From Aminivibrio pyruvatiphilus (GTDB lineage: Bacteria; Synergistota; Synergistia; Synergistales; Aminobacteriaceae), in assembly GCF_004366815.1 (NCBI RefSeq), contig NZ_SORI01000002.1:186001-250000 (forward strand): a stretch of DNA of 64,000 nt. The letters are read 5' to 3'. Below are positions 53,314-63,556 of the stretch, one piece after another. The first letter of the stretch is position 1. The number at the start of each line of letters is the position of its first letter. A program made the translations under genes and the position numbers. The notes under the pieces are model-generated. The model did not search any database. It saw nothing but the letters and a program-made list of their open reading frames with translations, and was not told the DNA's origin.

Positions 53314-54120
53314 ATGATGCGCCGCGCCCTGTGGCTTTCGGGAGGCATCTGCTGGTTTGCCTACGTTCTGGCGCCTCTTGCCCTTATTCTTGTCGGATCT
53401 TTCGGCGAGAAGTGGTTCGGCACGTTGCTGCCCACCGGCTTCACCCTTAAGTGGTATGCCGATCTGTTCTCCAAAACCATGTACGTCCGGGCCATGGGGA
53501 TGAGCCTCCTCGTTGCCTGCCTTACCGTTTTCACTAACGCACTCGTGGGTATATGTTCCGTCTACGCTGTGTCCGTCCTCGGTAAAAAATGGCTCCGGCG
53601 GGCCTTCGACTTCGTTATCCTGCTCCCCATCGCCATTCCTCCCGTAGTCATGGGACTCGGCCTCGTCCAGGGCTTCAACTGGCCCTCCTTTTCCCTGGTG
53701 GGCACATGGCAGCTTCTCCTGGGCGCCCACCTCGTGTACACCCTTCCCTTCATGCTCCGCCCCCTTATGGCCAACATGGACATGCTGAACTGGAACATTC
53801 TGGAGGAAGCGGGTACGTCCCTCGGGGCAACGCCTTTCTTCCTCGCGACCCGTATCCTTGTGCCCAACCTCGTCCCCGGGCTTCTCTCGGGGGCCATCAT
53901 GACCTTTGCCATGTCCCTCGGGGAATTCCAGCTTGCGGTCATGGTCACCGGCTCCGCAAGCCAGACCTACCCGGTGGTTCTCTACCAGGCATTTTACGTG
54001 AGCACCGGTTTTGCCTGCGCTGCCACCACCCTGCTGGTCTTCTTCAGCATCCTGAGCCTCGGCGCTGTTATTTTCCTCGGGAGGCTGTTCGGCACCAGGA
54101 GCGCGGGGATGGCGGTATAA
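53314..54120 (+). CDS. ABC importer permease (PotC-like)
   Basis: The product has 268 residues with six transmembrane helices. The coupling loop is EEAGTSLGATPFFLATRILVPNLVPGLLSGAIMTFAMSLGEFQLAVMV, the standard EAA motif of the spermidine/ferric/2-aminoethylphosphonate importer class. It pairs with the second permease at 56858-57694. AGGGAG lies eight bases before the ATG. It is first gene of the operon, while the partner permease is last. Confidence 0.92.
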   Translation: MMRRALWLSGGICWFAYVLAPLALILVGSFGEKWFGTLLPTGFTLKWYADLFSKTMYVRAMGMSLLVACLTVFTNALVGICSVYAVSVLGKKWLRRAFDFVILLPIAIPPVVMGLGLVQGFNWPSFSLVGTWQLLLGAHLVYTLPFMLRPLMANMDMLNWNILEEAGTSLGATPFFLATRILVPNLVPGLLSGAIMTFAMSLGEFQLAVMVTGSASQTYPVVLYQAFYVSTGFACAATTLLVFFSILSLGAVIFLGRLFGTRSAGMAV

Positions 54121-54151
54121 AATGACAATCACGGAAAGGAGATCATCCGGA

Positions 54152-54646
54152 ATGGATCGAGCCCCCGTTATTTCGGTCATCGGAACATCCACAGCGTCTC
54201 CGGAAATTTACGAACTGGCCCGGGAAGTGGGACGGCTCCTTGCCGGGGCAGGATGCACCGTGGTATGCGGCGGAAGGGGCGGCGTCATGGAAGGCGTCTG
54301 CCGGGGCGTTTCCGAACGGGGCGGAATATCTGTCGGCCTTCTTCCGGGAGATATCCGGGAGGCGAATCCCTACGTCACAATCCCCCTGTCGACGGGCCTG
54401 GGGGAAGTGCGGAATTTTGCCGTGGCCTCCGCCGGAGAAGCTGTCATATCCATCGGAGGCGCTTTCGGCACCCTTTCAGAGATAGGATTCGCCCTGAGAT
54501 CCGGAAAACCAGTCATCGGCCTGAAAACCTGGCGGATCTCCGAGGACGGAAAGTCTCCGACACCTATGATCGAGGCATCCACCGCATGGGAAGCTGTCCG
54601 GCTGGCCCTTGAAAAAACGGGGAGGGATTTCCATGGCCGGGGTTGA
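54152..54646 (+). CDS. LOG-like nucleotide-binding protein (TIGR00725 family)
   Basis: The product has 164 residues from the ATG at 54152 (AGGAG ten bases upstream). An ATG at 54122 would add ten charged residues. VISVIGTSTASPEIYELA, CGGRGGVMEGVCRG and ISIGGAFGTLSEIGFAL match the Rossmann fold of LOG-like proteins, the GGxGTxxE site being GGAFGTLSE. The family relates to cytokinin-type phosphoribohydrolases, but members of this subgroup are uncharacterised. Its end overlaps the following ATPase gene by 14 bases, an unusual place for such a protein. Confidence 0.85.
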   Translation: MDRAPVISVIGTSTASPEIYELAREVGRLLAGAGCTVVCGGRGGVMEGVCRGVSERGGISVGLLPGDIREANPYVTIPLSTGLGEVRNFAVASAGEAVISIGGAFGTLSEIGFALRSGKPVIGLKTWRISEDGKSPTPMIEASTAWEAVRLALEKTGRDFHGRG

Positions 54647-55688
54647 ACTGAGAGCAGTCAGCAAGCGCTTCGGAAAGACCTACGCCGTCCGGAACGTCTC
54701 CCTCTCCGTGGACAAGGGTGAGTTTCTCTCCCTTGTCGGGCCCTCGGGCTGCGGGAAAACAACGACACTCCGCCTGGTGGCAGGCTTTCTCTCCCCGGAC
54801 GAAGGCGAAGTGCTGCTGGACGGAGAATCCATGGGCGGGGTGGGAGTCCGGCAGCGGCAGGTCGGCATCGTCTTCCAGAACTATGCCCTTTTCCCCAACC
54901 TCACCGTGTTCGAAAACGTGGCCTTCGGTCTCCGGACCAGAAAAACGCCGGAGGATGTGCTGCGCCCCAGGGTGGAAGAACTCCTTTCCATGGTAGGACT
55001 CGACCGGCGGGCCTCCGCCTGGCCCCGGGAGCTTTCGGGCGGCCAGCAGCAGCGGGTTGCCCTCGCACGGGCCCTGGCCATCACGCCGAAGGTCCTCCTC
55101 CTGGACGAGCCTTTGTCGGCCCTGGACGCGAAAGTCCGGAACTCCCTGCGGTTCGAGATAAAAAGGATCCAGAGAGAGAGCGGCATCACCACGATCTACG
55201 TGACCCACGACCAGGAAGAGGCCCTCTCAATATCGGACCGGGTGGCCCTGATGAACGACGGCCGGATCGAGCAGACCGGTTCCCCCCGGGACATTTACCT
55301 GCGGCCGGCGAACTCCTTCGTCGCCGATTTCGTAGGGGTCAACAACCTTCTGGGGGGAGAATATCTCGGCGGCGGCAGGTTCAGGTGGAGGGAAAGGATC
55401 CTGTCGGTGGAGAATGCCCCCCTTCCCCAGGGCCCCTGTTCACTCATGATACGGCCGGAGCGTATTTCCGTCGCCTCCCGTGGTGCCTCCTCAGGGGACG
55501 GCAATATCCTTCCGGGGAGAGTGACCGGAAAGGTGTTCCTCGGTCCCCTTCTTCGCCTCGCCGTGGACGTGGAAGGAGAACAGATACTTGTGGACCTCCT
55601 CAACACGGAACTGGAACCTCCTGCCCTTGATGATGCCGTAAGACTCCGTTTTTCCCCCGATGACGGACGGCCTGTGGCAGGGCGGTAA
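54633..55688 (+). CDS. ABC importer ATPase (PotA-like)
   Basis: The product has 351 residues from the ATG at 54633. Walker A GPSGCGKTT, signature [15 protein letters not shown], Walker B LLLDEPLSALDAK and VTHDQEEALSISD are complete. A C-terminal TOBE domain with SLMIRPERISVA and GRVTGKVFLGP follows. It energises the two permeases of this operon. The preceding LOG-like gene overlaps its start. Confidence 0.94.
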   Translation: MAGVELRAVSKRFGKTYAVRNVSLSVDKGEFLSLVGPSGCGKTTTLRLVAGFLSPDEGEVLLDGESMGGVGVRQRQVGIVFQNYALFPNLTVFENVAFGLRTRKTPEDVLRPRVEELLSMVGLDRRASAWPRELSGGQQQRVALARALAITPKVLLLDEPLSALDAKVRNSLRFEIKRIQRESGITTIYVTHDQEEALSISDRVALMNDGRIEQTGSPRDIYLRPANSFVADFVGVNNLLGGEYLGGGRFRWRERILSVENAPLPQGPCSLMIRPERISVASRGASSGDGNILPGRVTGKVFLGPLLRLAVDVEGEQILVDLLNTELEPPALDDAVRLRFSPDDGRPVAGR

Positions 55689-55693
55689 AATTC

Positions 55694-55727
55694 CGGGGCG
55701 GCACGGCTGAAAATCCTGGCTGCCCCG
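55694..55727 (+). other. Hairpin before the solute-binding gene
   Basis: CGGGGCGGC pairs with GCTGCCCCG (one G-U) around a 16-base loop, just after the ATPase stop. It is followed by ATAAAAC, not a U-tract. It may stabilise the downstream binding-protein message or attenuate. Confidence 0.45.
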
Positions 55728-55775
55728 ATAAAACGGCAGAAAATAAATAATCTCACGTTTCGGGAGGGAAAGGCA

Positions 55776-56852
55776 ATGAGAAAGAATGCGTGGAAAGCGG
55801 CATTGGCACTGATTGCGGTCCTCCTTCTCGCGGGGGTCTGCCTCGCGGAAGAGCTCTATCCGGGAGAAAACGCCCTCGCGGAGGCCGCTAAGAAGGAAAA
55901 GGGGCTCAACAGCTACGACACCGGCCCCACGTGGGCAAACTGGCAGACCCTCTTCGACGGCTTCGAGAAACGGTACGGCATCCAGATCTCCTGGAACGAC
56001 CTCGGCAGCGGGGCCACGGTCGTCCGGCTCGACAAGGAGCGGAACAATCCCCAGGGCGACACGGCCTACTACTTCATGCCGTCCGGGGACGCCGCCCGTG
56101 AAAAAGGCGTCACCGAACCCTTCAAGCCGGTGAATTTCGACCTCATTCCCGATGAACTGAAGGATCCCGAAGGGAACTGGTTCTGCATCCACAAGGCCAC
56201 GGTGGTGTTCGTCATCAACAAGAACCTGGTGAAGGAGACTCCGAAGGGGTGGCAGGACCTTCTCGCTCCGAAGTACAGCAAGTCGGTGGTCTACCTCGAT
56301 CCCCGGACCGCGGGCATCGGATACGCCATCGTCATCGCCACCACCTACGCCCACGGGGGCGACCTCGACCACCTCGACAAGGGCATCGACTACCTGGCCG
56401 CCCTGCAGAAATCGGGGAACGTCCGCATGATCGAGAAGACCACCGAGTTCGACAAGTTCGTCAAGGGCGAGATCCCCGTCTGGATCACCTATGACATGAA
56501 CGCCTACCGGGCCCGGTACATCGCCGGTCTCGGCGACGCCATCGACATCGTCATCCCGGAGGAGGGCACCATTACCGCCCCCTACGCCATCAGCCTCGTC
56601 AAGGGCGGCCCCAATCCGAACGCGGGCAAGCTCTGGCTGAACTACATCCTTTCATCCGAAGGGCAGGGGCTCTTTGCCAAGGGGTTCGTCCGGCCCATTC
56701 TCCCCGGTTTTGAAATGCCCGCGGACGTGGCGGACAAGTTCCTCCCGGCCTCGGACTACGCCCGGGCGAAGGACGTGGACTGGGTGAAGGCCCAGAAGGT
56801 ACAGAAAGAAGCTGCCGCACTGTGGGGCAGCAAAGTGCTTGGGGAGAACTAG
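55776..56852 (+). CDS. ABC importer solute-binding protein
   Basis: The product has 358 residues with a signal peptide ending GVCLAEE. It has the extracellular-solute-binding type 1 fold used for ferric iron, polyamine or phosphonate ligands. Recognisable blocks are KATVVFVINKNLV, GWQDLLAPKYSKSVVYLDPRTAG and TYDMNAYRARYIAG. GGGAGGGAAAG precedes the ATG. It is the periplasmic receptor for the two permeases. The ligand cannot be read from sequence. Confidence 0.93.
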   Translation: MRKNAWKAALALIAVLLLAGVCLAEELYPGENALAEAAKKEKGLNSYDTGPTWANWQTLFDGFEKRYGIQISWNDLGSGATVVRLDKERNNPQGDTAYYFMPSGDAAREKGVTEPFKPVNFDLIPDELKDPEGNWFCIHKATVVFVINKNLVKETPKGWQDLLAPKYSKSVVYLDPRTAGIGYAIVIATTYAHGGDLDHLDKGIDYLAALQKSGNVRMIEKTTEFDKFVKGEIPVWITYDMNAYRARYIAGLGDAIDIVIPEEGTITAPYAISLVKGGPNPNAGKLWLNYILSSEGQGLFAKGFVRPILPGFEMPADVADKFLPASDYARAKDVDWVKAQKVQKEAAALWGSKVLGEN

Positions 56853-56857
56853 CAATC

Positions 56858-57694
56858 ATGGAGCGCCGGAGCGGTACATGGCTTTTGCTGCTGCCTCTCG
56901 CGGCGGTGCTGGGGCTGTTTCTGCTCTGGCCTCTTGCGCTCGTGCTGTGGGAGAGCCTCTTCATCGAGGGGAGGTTCTCCCTTGACAACTACCTCAGCCT
57001 CTTCGTCCGGAAGCTGTACAGGGAATCCCTGACCACGAGCCTCATCCTCTCGGCGAGCACGGCCGTCCTCGGAACTGCCGTCGGTCTGCCCCTGTCCTAC
57101 TTCGTCCACAAGACCGGAGGACAGGCGAAGAATATTCTCCTTGCCCTCACGGCGGTTCCCCTGACCCTGAGCGGCCTCGTTGTCGGTTTCGCTTTCATAG
57201 TGCTCCTTGGGACCAGCGGTTTCATCACCATCATTCTCAGGGAGCTGTTCGGCATCAACCCCCTCGAGTTCTCCGCCTTCCTCTTCACGTGGCGGGGGCT
57301 CGTCATAGCCTATCTCTATTTCCTCATCCCCCGGATGATCCTCACCATGACGGCGGCGTGGAGCAACGCAAACTGGAGCCTCGTGGAGGCCGCAGTGTCC
57401 CTCGGGGCCGGGCCGGTCACAGTCCTGCGGAAAGTCCTCTTCCCCATGCTTGCCCCGGCCATCCTCGCCGGATCATCCCTGCTCTTCGCCGTGAGCATGG
57501 GGGCATTCGGCACGGCCTTCGCCCTCACGGGCACGGCCGTAAAAATACTTCCCCTCGTCATCTATACCCACGTTTCGGAACTGTCGGCAGACATCGCGAA
57601 AGCAGACGCCCTGGCCATCGTGCTGACGCTGGTGACCACTTGCGTCATTCTCGCCTACGAAAAATTCTTCACGTCTCCGTCTTCGGCACGGTAA
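56858..57694 (+). CDS. ABC importer permease (PotB-like)
   Basis: The product has 278 residues from the ATG at 56858, five bases after the receptor stop. It has six transmembrane helices and the EAA loop VEAAVSLGAGPVTVLRKVLFPMLAPAILAGSSLLFAVSMGAFGTAFAL. It is the partner of the permease at 53314-54120. It is the last gene of the operon and is convergent with the TauE/SafE gene, three bases away. Confidence 0.92.
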   Translation: MERRSGTWLLLLPLAAVLGLFLLWPLALVLWESLFIEGRFSLDNYLSLFVRKLYRESLTTSLILSASTAVLGTAVGLPLSYFVHKTGGQAKNILLALTAVPLTLSGLVVGFAFIVLLGTSGFITIILRELFGINPLEFSAFLFTWRGLVIAYLYFLIPRMILTMTAAWSNANWSLVEAAVSLGAGPVTVLRKVLFPMLAPAILAGSSLLFAVSMGAFGTAFALTGTAVKILPLVIYTHVSELSADIAKADALAIVLTLVTTCVILAYEKFFTSPSSAR

Positions 57695-57697
57695 GGG

Positions 57698-58480
57698 TCA
57701 GAACATCAGGCGAACGGCGGCGACAAAAGCCAGGGCGAGGACGATCTGGTTGAACCTCTCCTGGGAGATGCGCCTGACCATCCAGTAGCCAAGAAGGGCT
57801 CCGGCGGCAATGGACGGAAGGGCGAGCAGGTTGATCCTGAGGCTCTGGGCGTTGATGAGGCCCAGGCTGATGAAAAGAGGTACCTTCAGAAGGTTCATGG
57901 TGAAGAAAAACCATGCCGTGGTGGCGATGAACTGAAGCTTGGGAAGGCCCACGATGAGAAGGTAGAGGCTCATGACGGGGCCGGATGAGTTGGCCATGCC
58001 GGTCCCCATGCCGGCGAAGAAGCCGAACAGGGCCGTCAGGAACGGGGATGTCCGGGAAGGAAGGGATTCCCCAGAGGCGATTCTTTTGTTCTTCACGATC
58101 CGGGAGACCTGGTGCACCCCCAGCATGAGCAGCACCACTGCGCCGATGATGGGCTTGAGCTGCTCGTTGCTTACATGTCTCAGTATCAGGTATCCCGCTC
58201 CCAGCCCAAGGAAGGCGAAGGGCAGCAGGGTGAACAGCTGCCGCCTGTCCGTATGCTTCCAGAACTTCCCCACGGCGAAGATGTCGCCGAAAATCAGCAT
58301 GGGGAGAAGAACCCCGACGGACATGCGGGCGGGAAGGGCCATGGCCATAAGGACAACAACGAGGATAGCGCTGCCCGGAACGGCCGTTTTGGCTATCCCG
58401 ATGCCTGCCCCGACGGTGAGCACAATGGTCCAGGCCCATCCGGGGAGATCGAGCCCTGTAAACGAAGCGAGAAAATCCAT
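57698..58480 (-). CDS. TauE/SafE-family permease
   Basis: The product has 260 residues with seven or eight transmembrane helices. Family features are GAGIGIAKTAVPGSAILVVVLMA in the first half and GFFAGMGTGMANSSGPVMSLYL in the second, the internal repeat of TauE/SafE. These inner-membrane proteins move sulfite, sulfoacetate, sulfonates or related organic anions. It is a single gene; its start codon faces the 651-base gap before the ATPase operon. Confidence 0.88.
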   Translation of the reverse strand: MDFLASFTGLDLPGWAWTIVLTVGAGIGIAKTAVPGSAILVVVLMAMALPARMSVGVLLPMLIFGDIFAVGKFWKHTDRRQLFTLLPFAFLGLGAGYLILRHVSNEQLKPIIGAVVLLMLGVHQVSRIVKNKRIASGESLPSRTSPFLTALFGFFAGMGTGMANSSGPVMSLYLLIVGLPKLQFIATTAWFFFTMNLLKVPLFISLGLINAQSLRINLLALPSIAAGALLGYWMVRRISQERFNQIVLALAFVAAVRLMF

Positions 58481-60565
<2,085 letters not shown>

Positions 60566-60612
60566 AGGAACCTGCCCGGAGATCTTTTCCCCCGGACGGA
60601 AAGGAGGAGCCC

Positions 60613-61017
60613 ATGAAGCAGACTGTAATGACCATGAAAATTCTTCTTCCATTCCAGGTTTTCGAAGAAAGAACCGATGTGACGAATATCGTGGCGGAGA
60701 CAAGCGCGGGTTCCTTCGGTATTCTTCCCCGGCGACTCGACTGTGTCGCCTCTATCGTGCCTGGCATTCTGATCTACGAGACGGCGGGAGGAGAGGAGAA
60801 ATATGCTGCCCTTGACGAAGGTGTTCTGGTGAAGACCGGGCTTGAGGTTTTTCTCTCAGTCCGGAGGGCTCACGGAGGAGACAATCTCGAAGCCCTTCAG
60901 CGTTCTGTAGAGGAGGAGTTTCTCGATATGGATGAAAGTGAGAAGAGCGTGCGGAGGGTCCTTGCCCGACTGGAAACGGGCATCATCCGCAAGTTCGTGA
61001 CACTGAGCAATGAATGA
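60613..61017 (+). CDS. atpC: N-ATPase epsilon subunit
   Basis: The product has 134 residues. KILLPFQVFEERTDVTNIVAETSAGSFGILPRRLDCVASIVPGILIYET is the beta-sandwich of epsilon. A helical C-terminus of about 45 residues follows. It couples the rotor to the beta subunit. AAAGGAGG is well placed. The stop overlaps the start of the next gene by eight bases. Confidence 0.92.
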   Translation: MKQTVMTMKILLPFQVFEERTDVTNIVAETSAGSFGILPRRLDCVASIVPGILIYETAGGEEKYAALDEGVLVKTGLEVFLSVRRAHGGDNLEALQRSVEEEFLDMDESEKSVRRVLARLETGIIRKFVTLSNE

Positions 61018-61348
61018 ATCCAAGCCCGGGAAAAAGACCGGAATGGAAGAGGACTTTGCCCGGCAGGTAGGGGAAAAGGCCCGGCGCAAACTCCATGCCC
61101 GAAGAAACCCCGCACCCGGGGTGTGGTTCGGCCTGGGGATGATGGGCATTATCGGATGGTCCGTCTCGGTCCCCACTCTTCTTGGCGCTGGCCTCGGAAT
61201 ATGGCTCGACAGCCGCCGCGGGGATGCCCGTTCGTGGACCCTCGCTCTCCTCGTGGCGGGGCTTGGGGTCGGGTGCATGAATGCCTGGTTCTGGGTTTCC
61301 CGGGAGCGAAATGCCATGGAGGAGGAAGAGCGAAATGACGGGAACTGA
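61010..61348 (+). CDS. atpQ: N-ATPase AtpQ (AtpI-like membrane protein)
   Basis: The product has 112 residues with two transmembrane helices. VWFGLGMMGIIGWSVSVPTLLGAGLGIWLD is the conserved AtpQ/AtpI-related block. AtpQ is found only in N-ATPase operons, where it is thought to help assemble the membrane rotor. It overlaps atpC and atpR, so translation is coupled. Confidence 0.9.
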   Translation: MNESKPGKKTGMEEDFARQVGEKARRKLHARRNPAPGVWFGLGMMGIIGWSVSVPTLLGAGLGIWLDSRRGDARSWTLALLVAGLGVGCMNAWFWVSRERNAMEEEERNDGN

Positions 61349-61658
61349 CGTGCTGATGCTGATCCTTGTTTTCGCAGCCGGGGTGCTGCTGGGAGTGGTT
61401 TTCTTCGGAGGTTTGCGGTGGACTGTCCTGCGGGGGATCGGGTCTCCTCGTCCCGCACTGTGGTTTTTCGGCAGCTTTCTCGTGCGGATGGTCTTTCTTC
61501 TTACAGCACTTTTCTGCCTTTCGGGGGGGGCCTGGATTCGGCTGCTCCTTCTCGGTGCGGGAATTCTTCTCGCCCGAAGCCTTGTTCTGCGATGGACACG
61601 ATCCCCGGGGAAGGAAAGTCTCCCGGAACAGGAGGTACTTCATGCGCCTCAGCCCTGA
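61335..61658 (+). CDS. atpR: N-ATPase AtpR membrane protein
   Basis: The product has 107 residues from the ATG at 61335, with GGAGG eight bases upstream. It has three transmembrane helices and conserved-looking Arg residues within or beside them (FLVRMVFLL, LLARSLVLRW), as described for AtpR, which may interact with the c ring. It overlaps atpQ by 14 bases and atpB by 17. Confidence 0.88.
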   Translation: MTGTDVLMLILVFAAGVLLGVVFFGGLRWTVLRGIGSPRPALWFFGSFLVRMVFLLTALFCLSGGAWIRLLLLGAGILLARSLVLRWTRSPGKESLPEQEVLHAPQP

Positions 61659-62343
61659 TGCCATCATTTTCTGGCAGTCCGGCTTTTTTAAAATCAACGC
61701 CACGCTCGTCTTCACGTGGGTCATCATGGCTGTGCTTACGGCGGGTTCCATGCTGATCACCTCTCGTCTCTCCACCGGCCTGACCCGGTCCCGTTGGCAG
61801 AATATCCTCGAGATGATCGTGACGGCCATCAAAGAACAGATCCGTGAGGCAGGTCTTGCCGATCCTGAAATATACCTTCCCTTTCTCGGCACGATTTTTC
61901 TTTTCGTTGCCGCGTCCGCCCTCTTCACTATTCTCCCCGGCTTTGAGCCCCCGACGGGATCACTCTCCACCACAGCGGCCCTTGCACTGCTGGTTTTCGC
62001 TGCAGTTCCCCTCTTCGGCATAAAGAAACAGGGGATGAGGAGGTATCTGAAAACGTATATGGAACCGACGGCTGTCATGCTGCCCTTCAACATTATCGGT
62101 GAGATATCTCGGACACTGGCTCTGGCCGTCCGTCTCTTCGGAAACATGATGAGCGGCGGGATGATCGTGGGAATTCTGCTGACAATAACGCCATTTTTAT
62201 TTCCAGCGGTCATGACCCTTCTCGGTCTTCTTACAGGGATGGTTCAAGCCTACATTTTCACCATTCTGGCGGCGGTGTATATCGCCGCGGCAACCCAGGC
62301 GCAGAAACACTCCCGTCACCGGGAGGAAGAAGCCTCAGCCTGA
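61642..62343 (+). CDS. atpB: N-ATPase subunit a
   Basis: The product has 233 residues from the ATG at 61642, with AGGAGG six bases upstream. It has five or six transmembrane helices. Helix 4 contains the essential Arg in LALAVRLFGNMMSGGMIVG, and the last helix has LTGMVQAYIFTILAAVYIAAA. It forms the ion half-channels against the c ring. Confidence 0.94.
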   Translation: MRLSPDAIIFWQSGFFKINATLVFTWVIMAVLTAGSMLITSRLSTGLTRSRWQNILEMIVTAIKEQIREAGLADPEIYLPFLGTIFLFVAASALFTILPGFEPPTGSLSTTAALALLVFAAVPLFGIKKQGMRRYLKTYMEPTAVMLPFNIIGEISRTLALAVRLFGNMMSGGMIVGILLTITPFLFPAVMTLLGLLTGMVQAYIFTILAAVYIAAATQAQKHSRHREEEASA

Positions 62344-62376
62344 AAGTTGAAAAAACTTAAAAAAGGAGATGATTCT

Positions 62377-62658
62377 TTGGACACTCTCACACTTATAGCC
62401 GTCGCATCGATCATTACTGCGGGATTCACTATTGCCCTCGGCTCCATCGGCCCTGCCATAGGGGAGGGACGGGCCGTCTCTACCGCGCTGTCGTCCCTCG
62501 CCCAGCAGCCTGACGCCTCCGCAACCATTACCCGGACGCTTTTCGTTGGACTGGCAATGATCGAGTCCACGGCCATCTATTGCTTCGTGGTCTCCATGAT
62601 CCTTATTTTTGCCAACCCTTTCTGGAATCATGTAACGAGCCAGCTGGCGGGAAAGTAA
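62377..62658 (+). CDS. atpE: N-ATPase subunit c with Na+ site
   Basis: The product has 93 residues from a TTG at 62377, chosen because AAGGAG lies eight bases upstream and the sequence then starts DTLTLIAVASIITAG like other N-ATPase c subunits. A TTG at 62347 would add ten charged residues. Two helices form the hairpin. Helix 1 has GPAIGEGRA with Glu30, and helix 2 has MIESTAIY with Glu63, Ser64, Thr65 and Tyr68. Glu63, Ser64, Thr65 and Tyr68 match the Na+ ligands of the Ilyobacter c ring, with Glu30 in place of its Gln32. Confidence 0.93.
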   Translation: MDTLTLIAVASIITAGFTIALGSIGPAIGEGRAVSTALSSLAQQPDASATITRTLFVGLAMIESTAIYCFVVSMILIFANPFWNHVTSQLAGK

Positions 62659-62662
62659 GACC

Positions 62663-63556
62663 ATGCCCATCGACTGGTTTACCGTCGCTGCCCAGGCTAT
62701 CAATTTTCTTCTTCTGGTCTGGTTAATGAAGCGTTTTCTCTACAAGCCGGTACTGAGAGCAATCGACGCGCGAGAAAAACGGATCGAAGAACAGCTGAAC
62801 GATGCGAAAGCCCAAAAAATGGAAGCCCGGAAAGAAAAAGAGGAGTTTCAACGGAAGAACGAGATCTTCGACCGGGAGCGTACCGAACTGATGAACGCAG
62901 CCGCTGAAAAGGCAAAGGGCGAGACAATCCATCTTCTCGAAGAAGCCCGGTCCTCCGCGGAGACCCTGCGGGCAAAATGGCGGGAGGGTCTGGAAAAGGA
63001 TGCCTCCCGACTTGAGGAAGACTTTCAGAAGCGGGTGCGGAAAGATGTCTTTTCCATAGTCCGGAAGACTCTGTCCGATCTCGCCGGGGAGGAGCTTGAA
63101 AGTAAAATAATAGATCTCTTTCTCCGCAGGCTGGGGAAGATGGACGAGAAAGAACGGAAAAACCTTGTCCCAACAACAAAGGTTCCTGATGCCTCAGTGC
63201 TGCTGAGAACGGCTTTCCCTCTGACTGAAGAGCAGAGGAGCACGATCGGGCAGGAAGTGAAAAAACTTTTTTTCCTGAAAGAAGAACCGAAGTTCACAGT
63301 GGAAAAGAACCTCGTGGCAGGCATGGAACTCGCGGTGAGCGGGCAGAAAATATCCTGGACCATCGACGATTATTTGCTGTCTTTAAGAGATTCGGTCGAG
63401 GATCTGATGAAACCGGGAAAGAAAGCCTCCTCTTCTCCGAATGATGAGGAACAAGAGGATGCTCCATTGGAAGGTCCTTCCCAGTCTGACAGGAATCCTC
63501 CGGAGAAGCGGCAGAAATCCGATCCTCCCGGTGAAGAGGAAAAGGAAAAACAATGA
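62663..63556 (+). CDS. atpF: N-ATPase subunit b with delta-like C-terminal domain
   Basis: The product has 297 residues, far longer than the usual b of about 160. An N-terminal transmembrane helix (INFLLLVWLMKRFLYKPVL) is followed by a long charged coiled coil to about residue 150. Residues about 170-255 (VLLRTAFPLTEEQRSTI, then LVAGMELAVSGQKISWTIDDYLLSL) resemble the C-terminal domain of the delta subunit. The operon lacks a separate atpH up to the window edge, so this fused stalk is likely to connect to alpha. A charged tail ends the protein. Confidence 0.87.
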   Translation: MPIDWFTVAAQAINFLLLVWLMKRFLYKPVLRAIDAREKRIEEQLNDAKAQKMEARKEKEEFQRKNEIFDRERTELMNAAAEKAKGETIHLLEEARSSAETLRAKWREGLEKDASRLEEDFQKRVRKDVFSIVRKTLSDLAGEELESKIIDLFLRRLGKMDEKERKNLVPTTKVPDASVLLRTAFPLTEEQRSTIGQEVKKLFFLKEEPKFTVEKNLVAGMELAVSGQKISWTIDDYLLSLRDSVEDLMKPGKKASSSPNDEEQEDAPLEGPSQSDRNPPEKRQKSDPPGEEEKEKQ

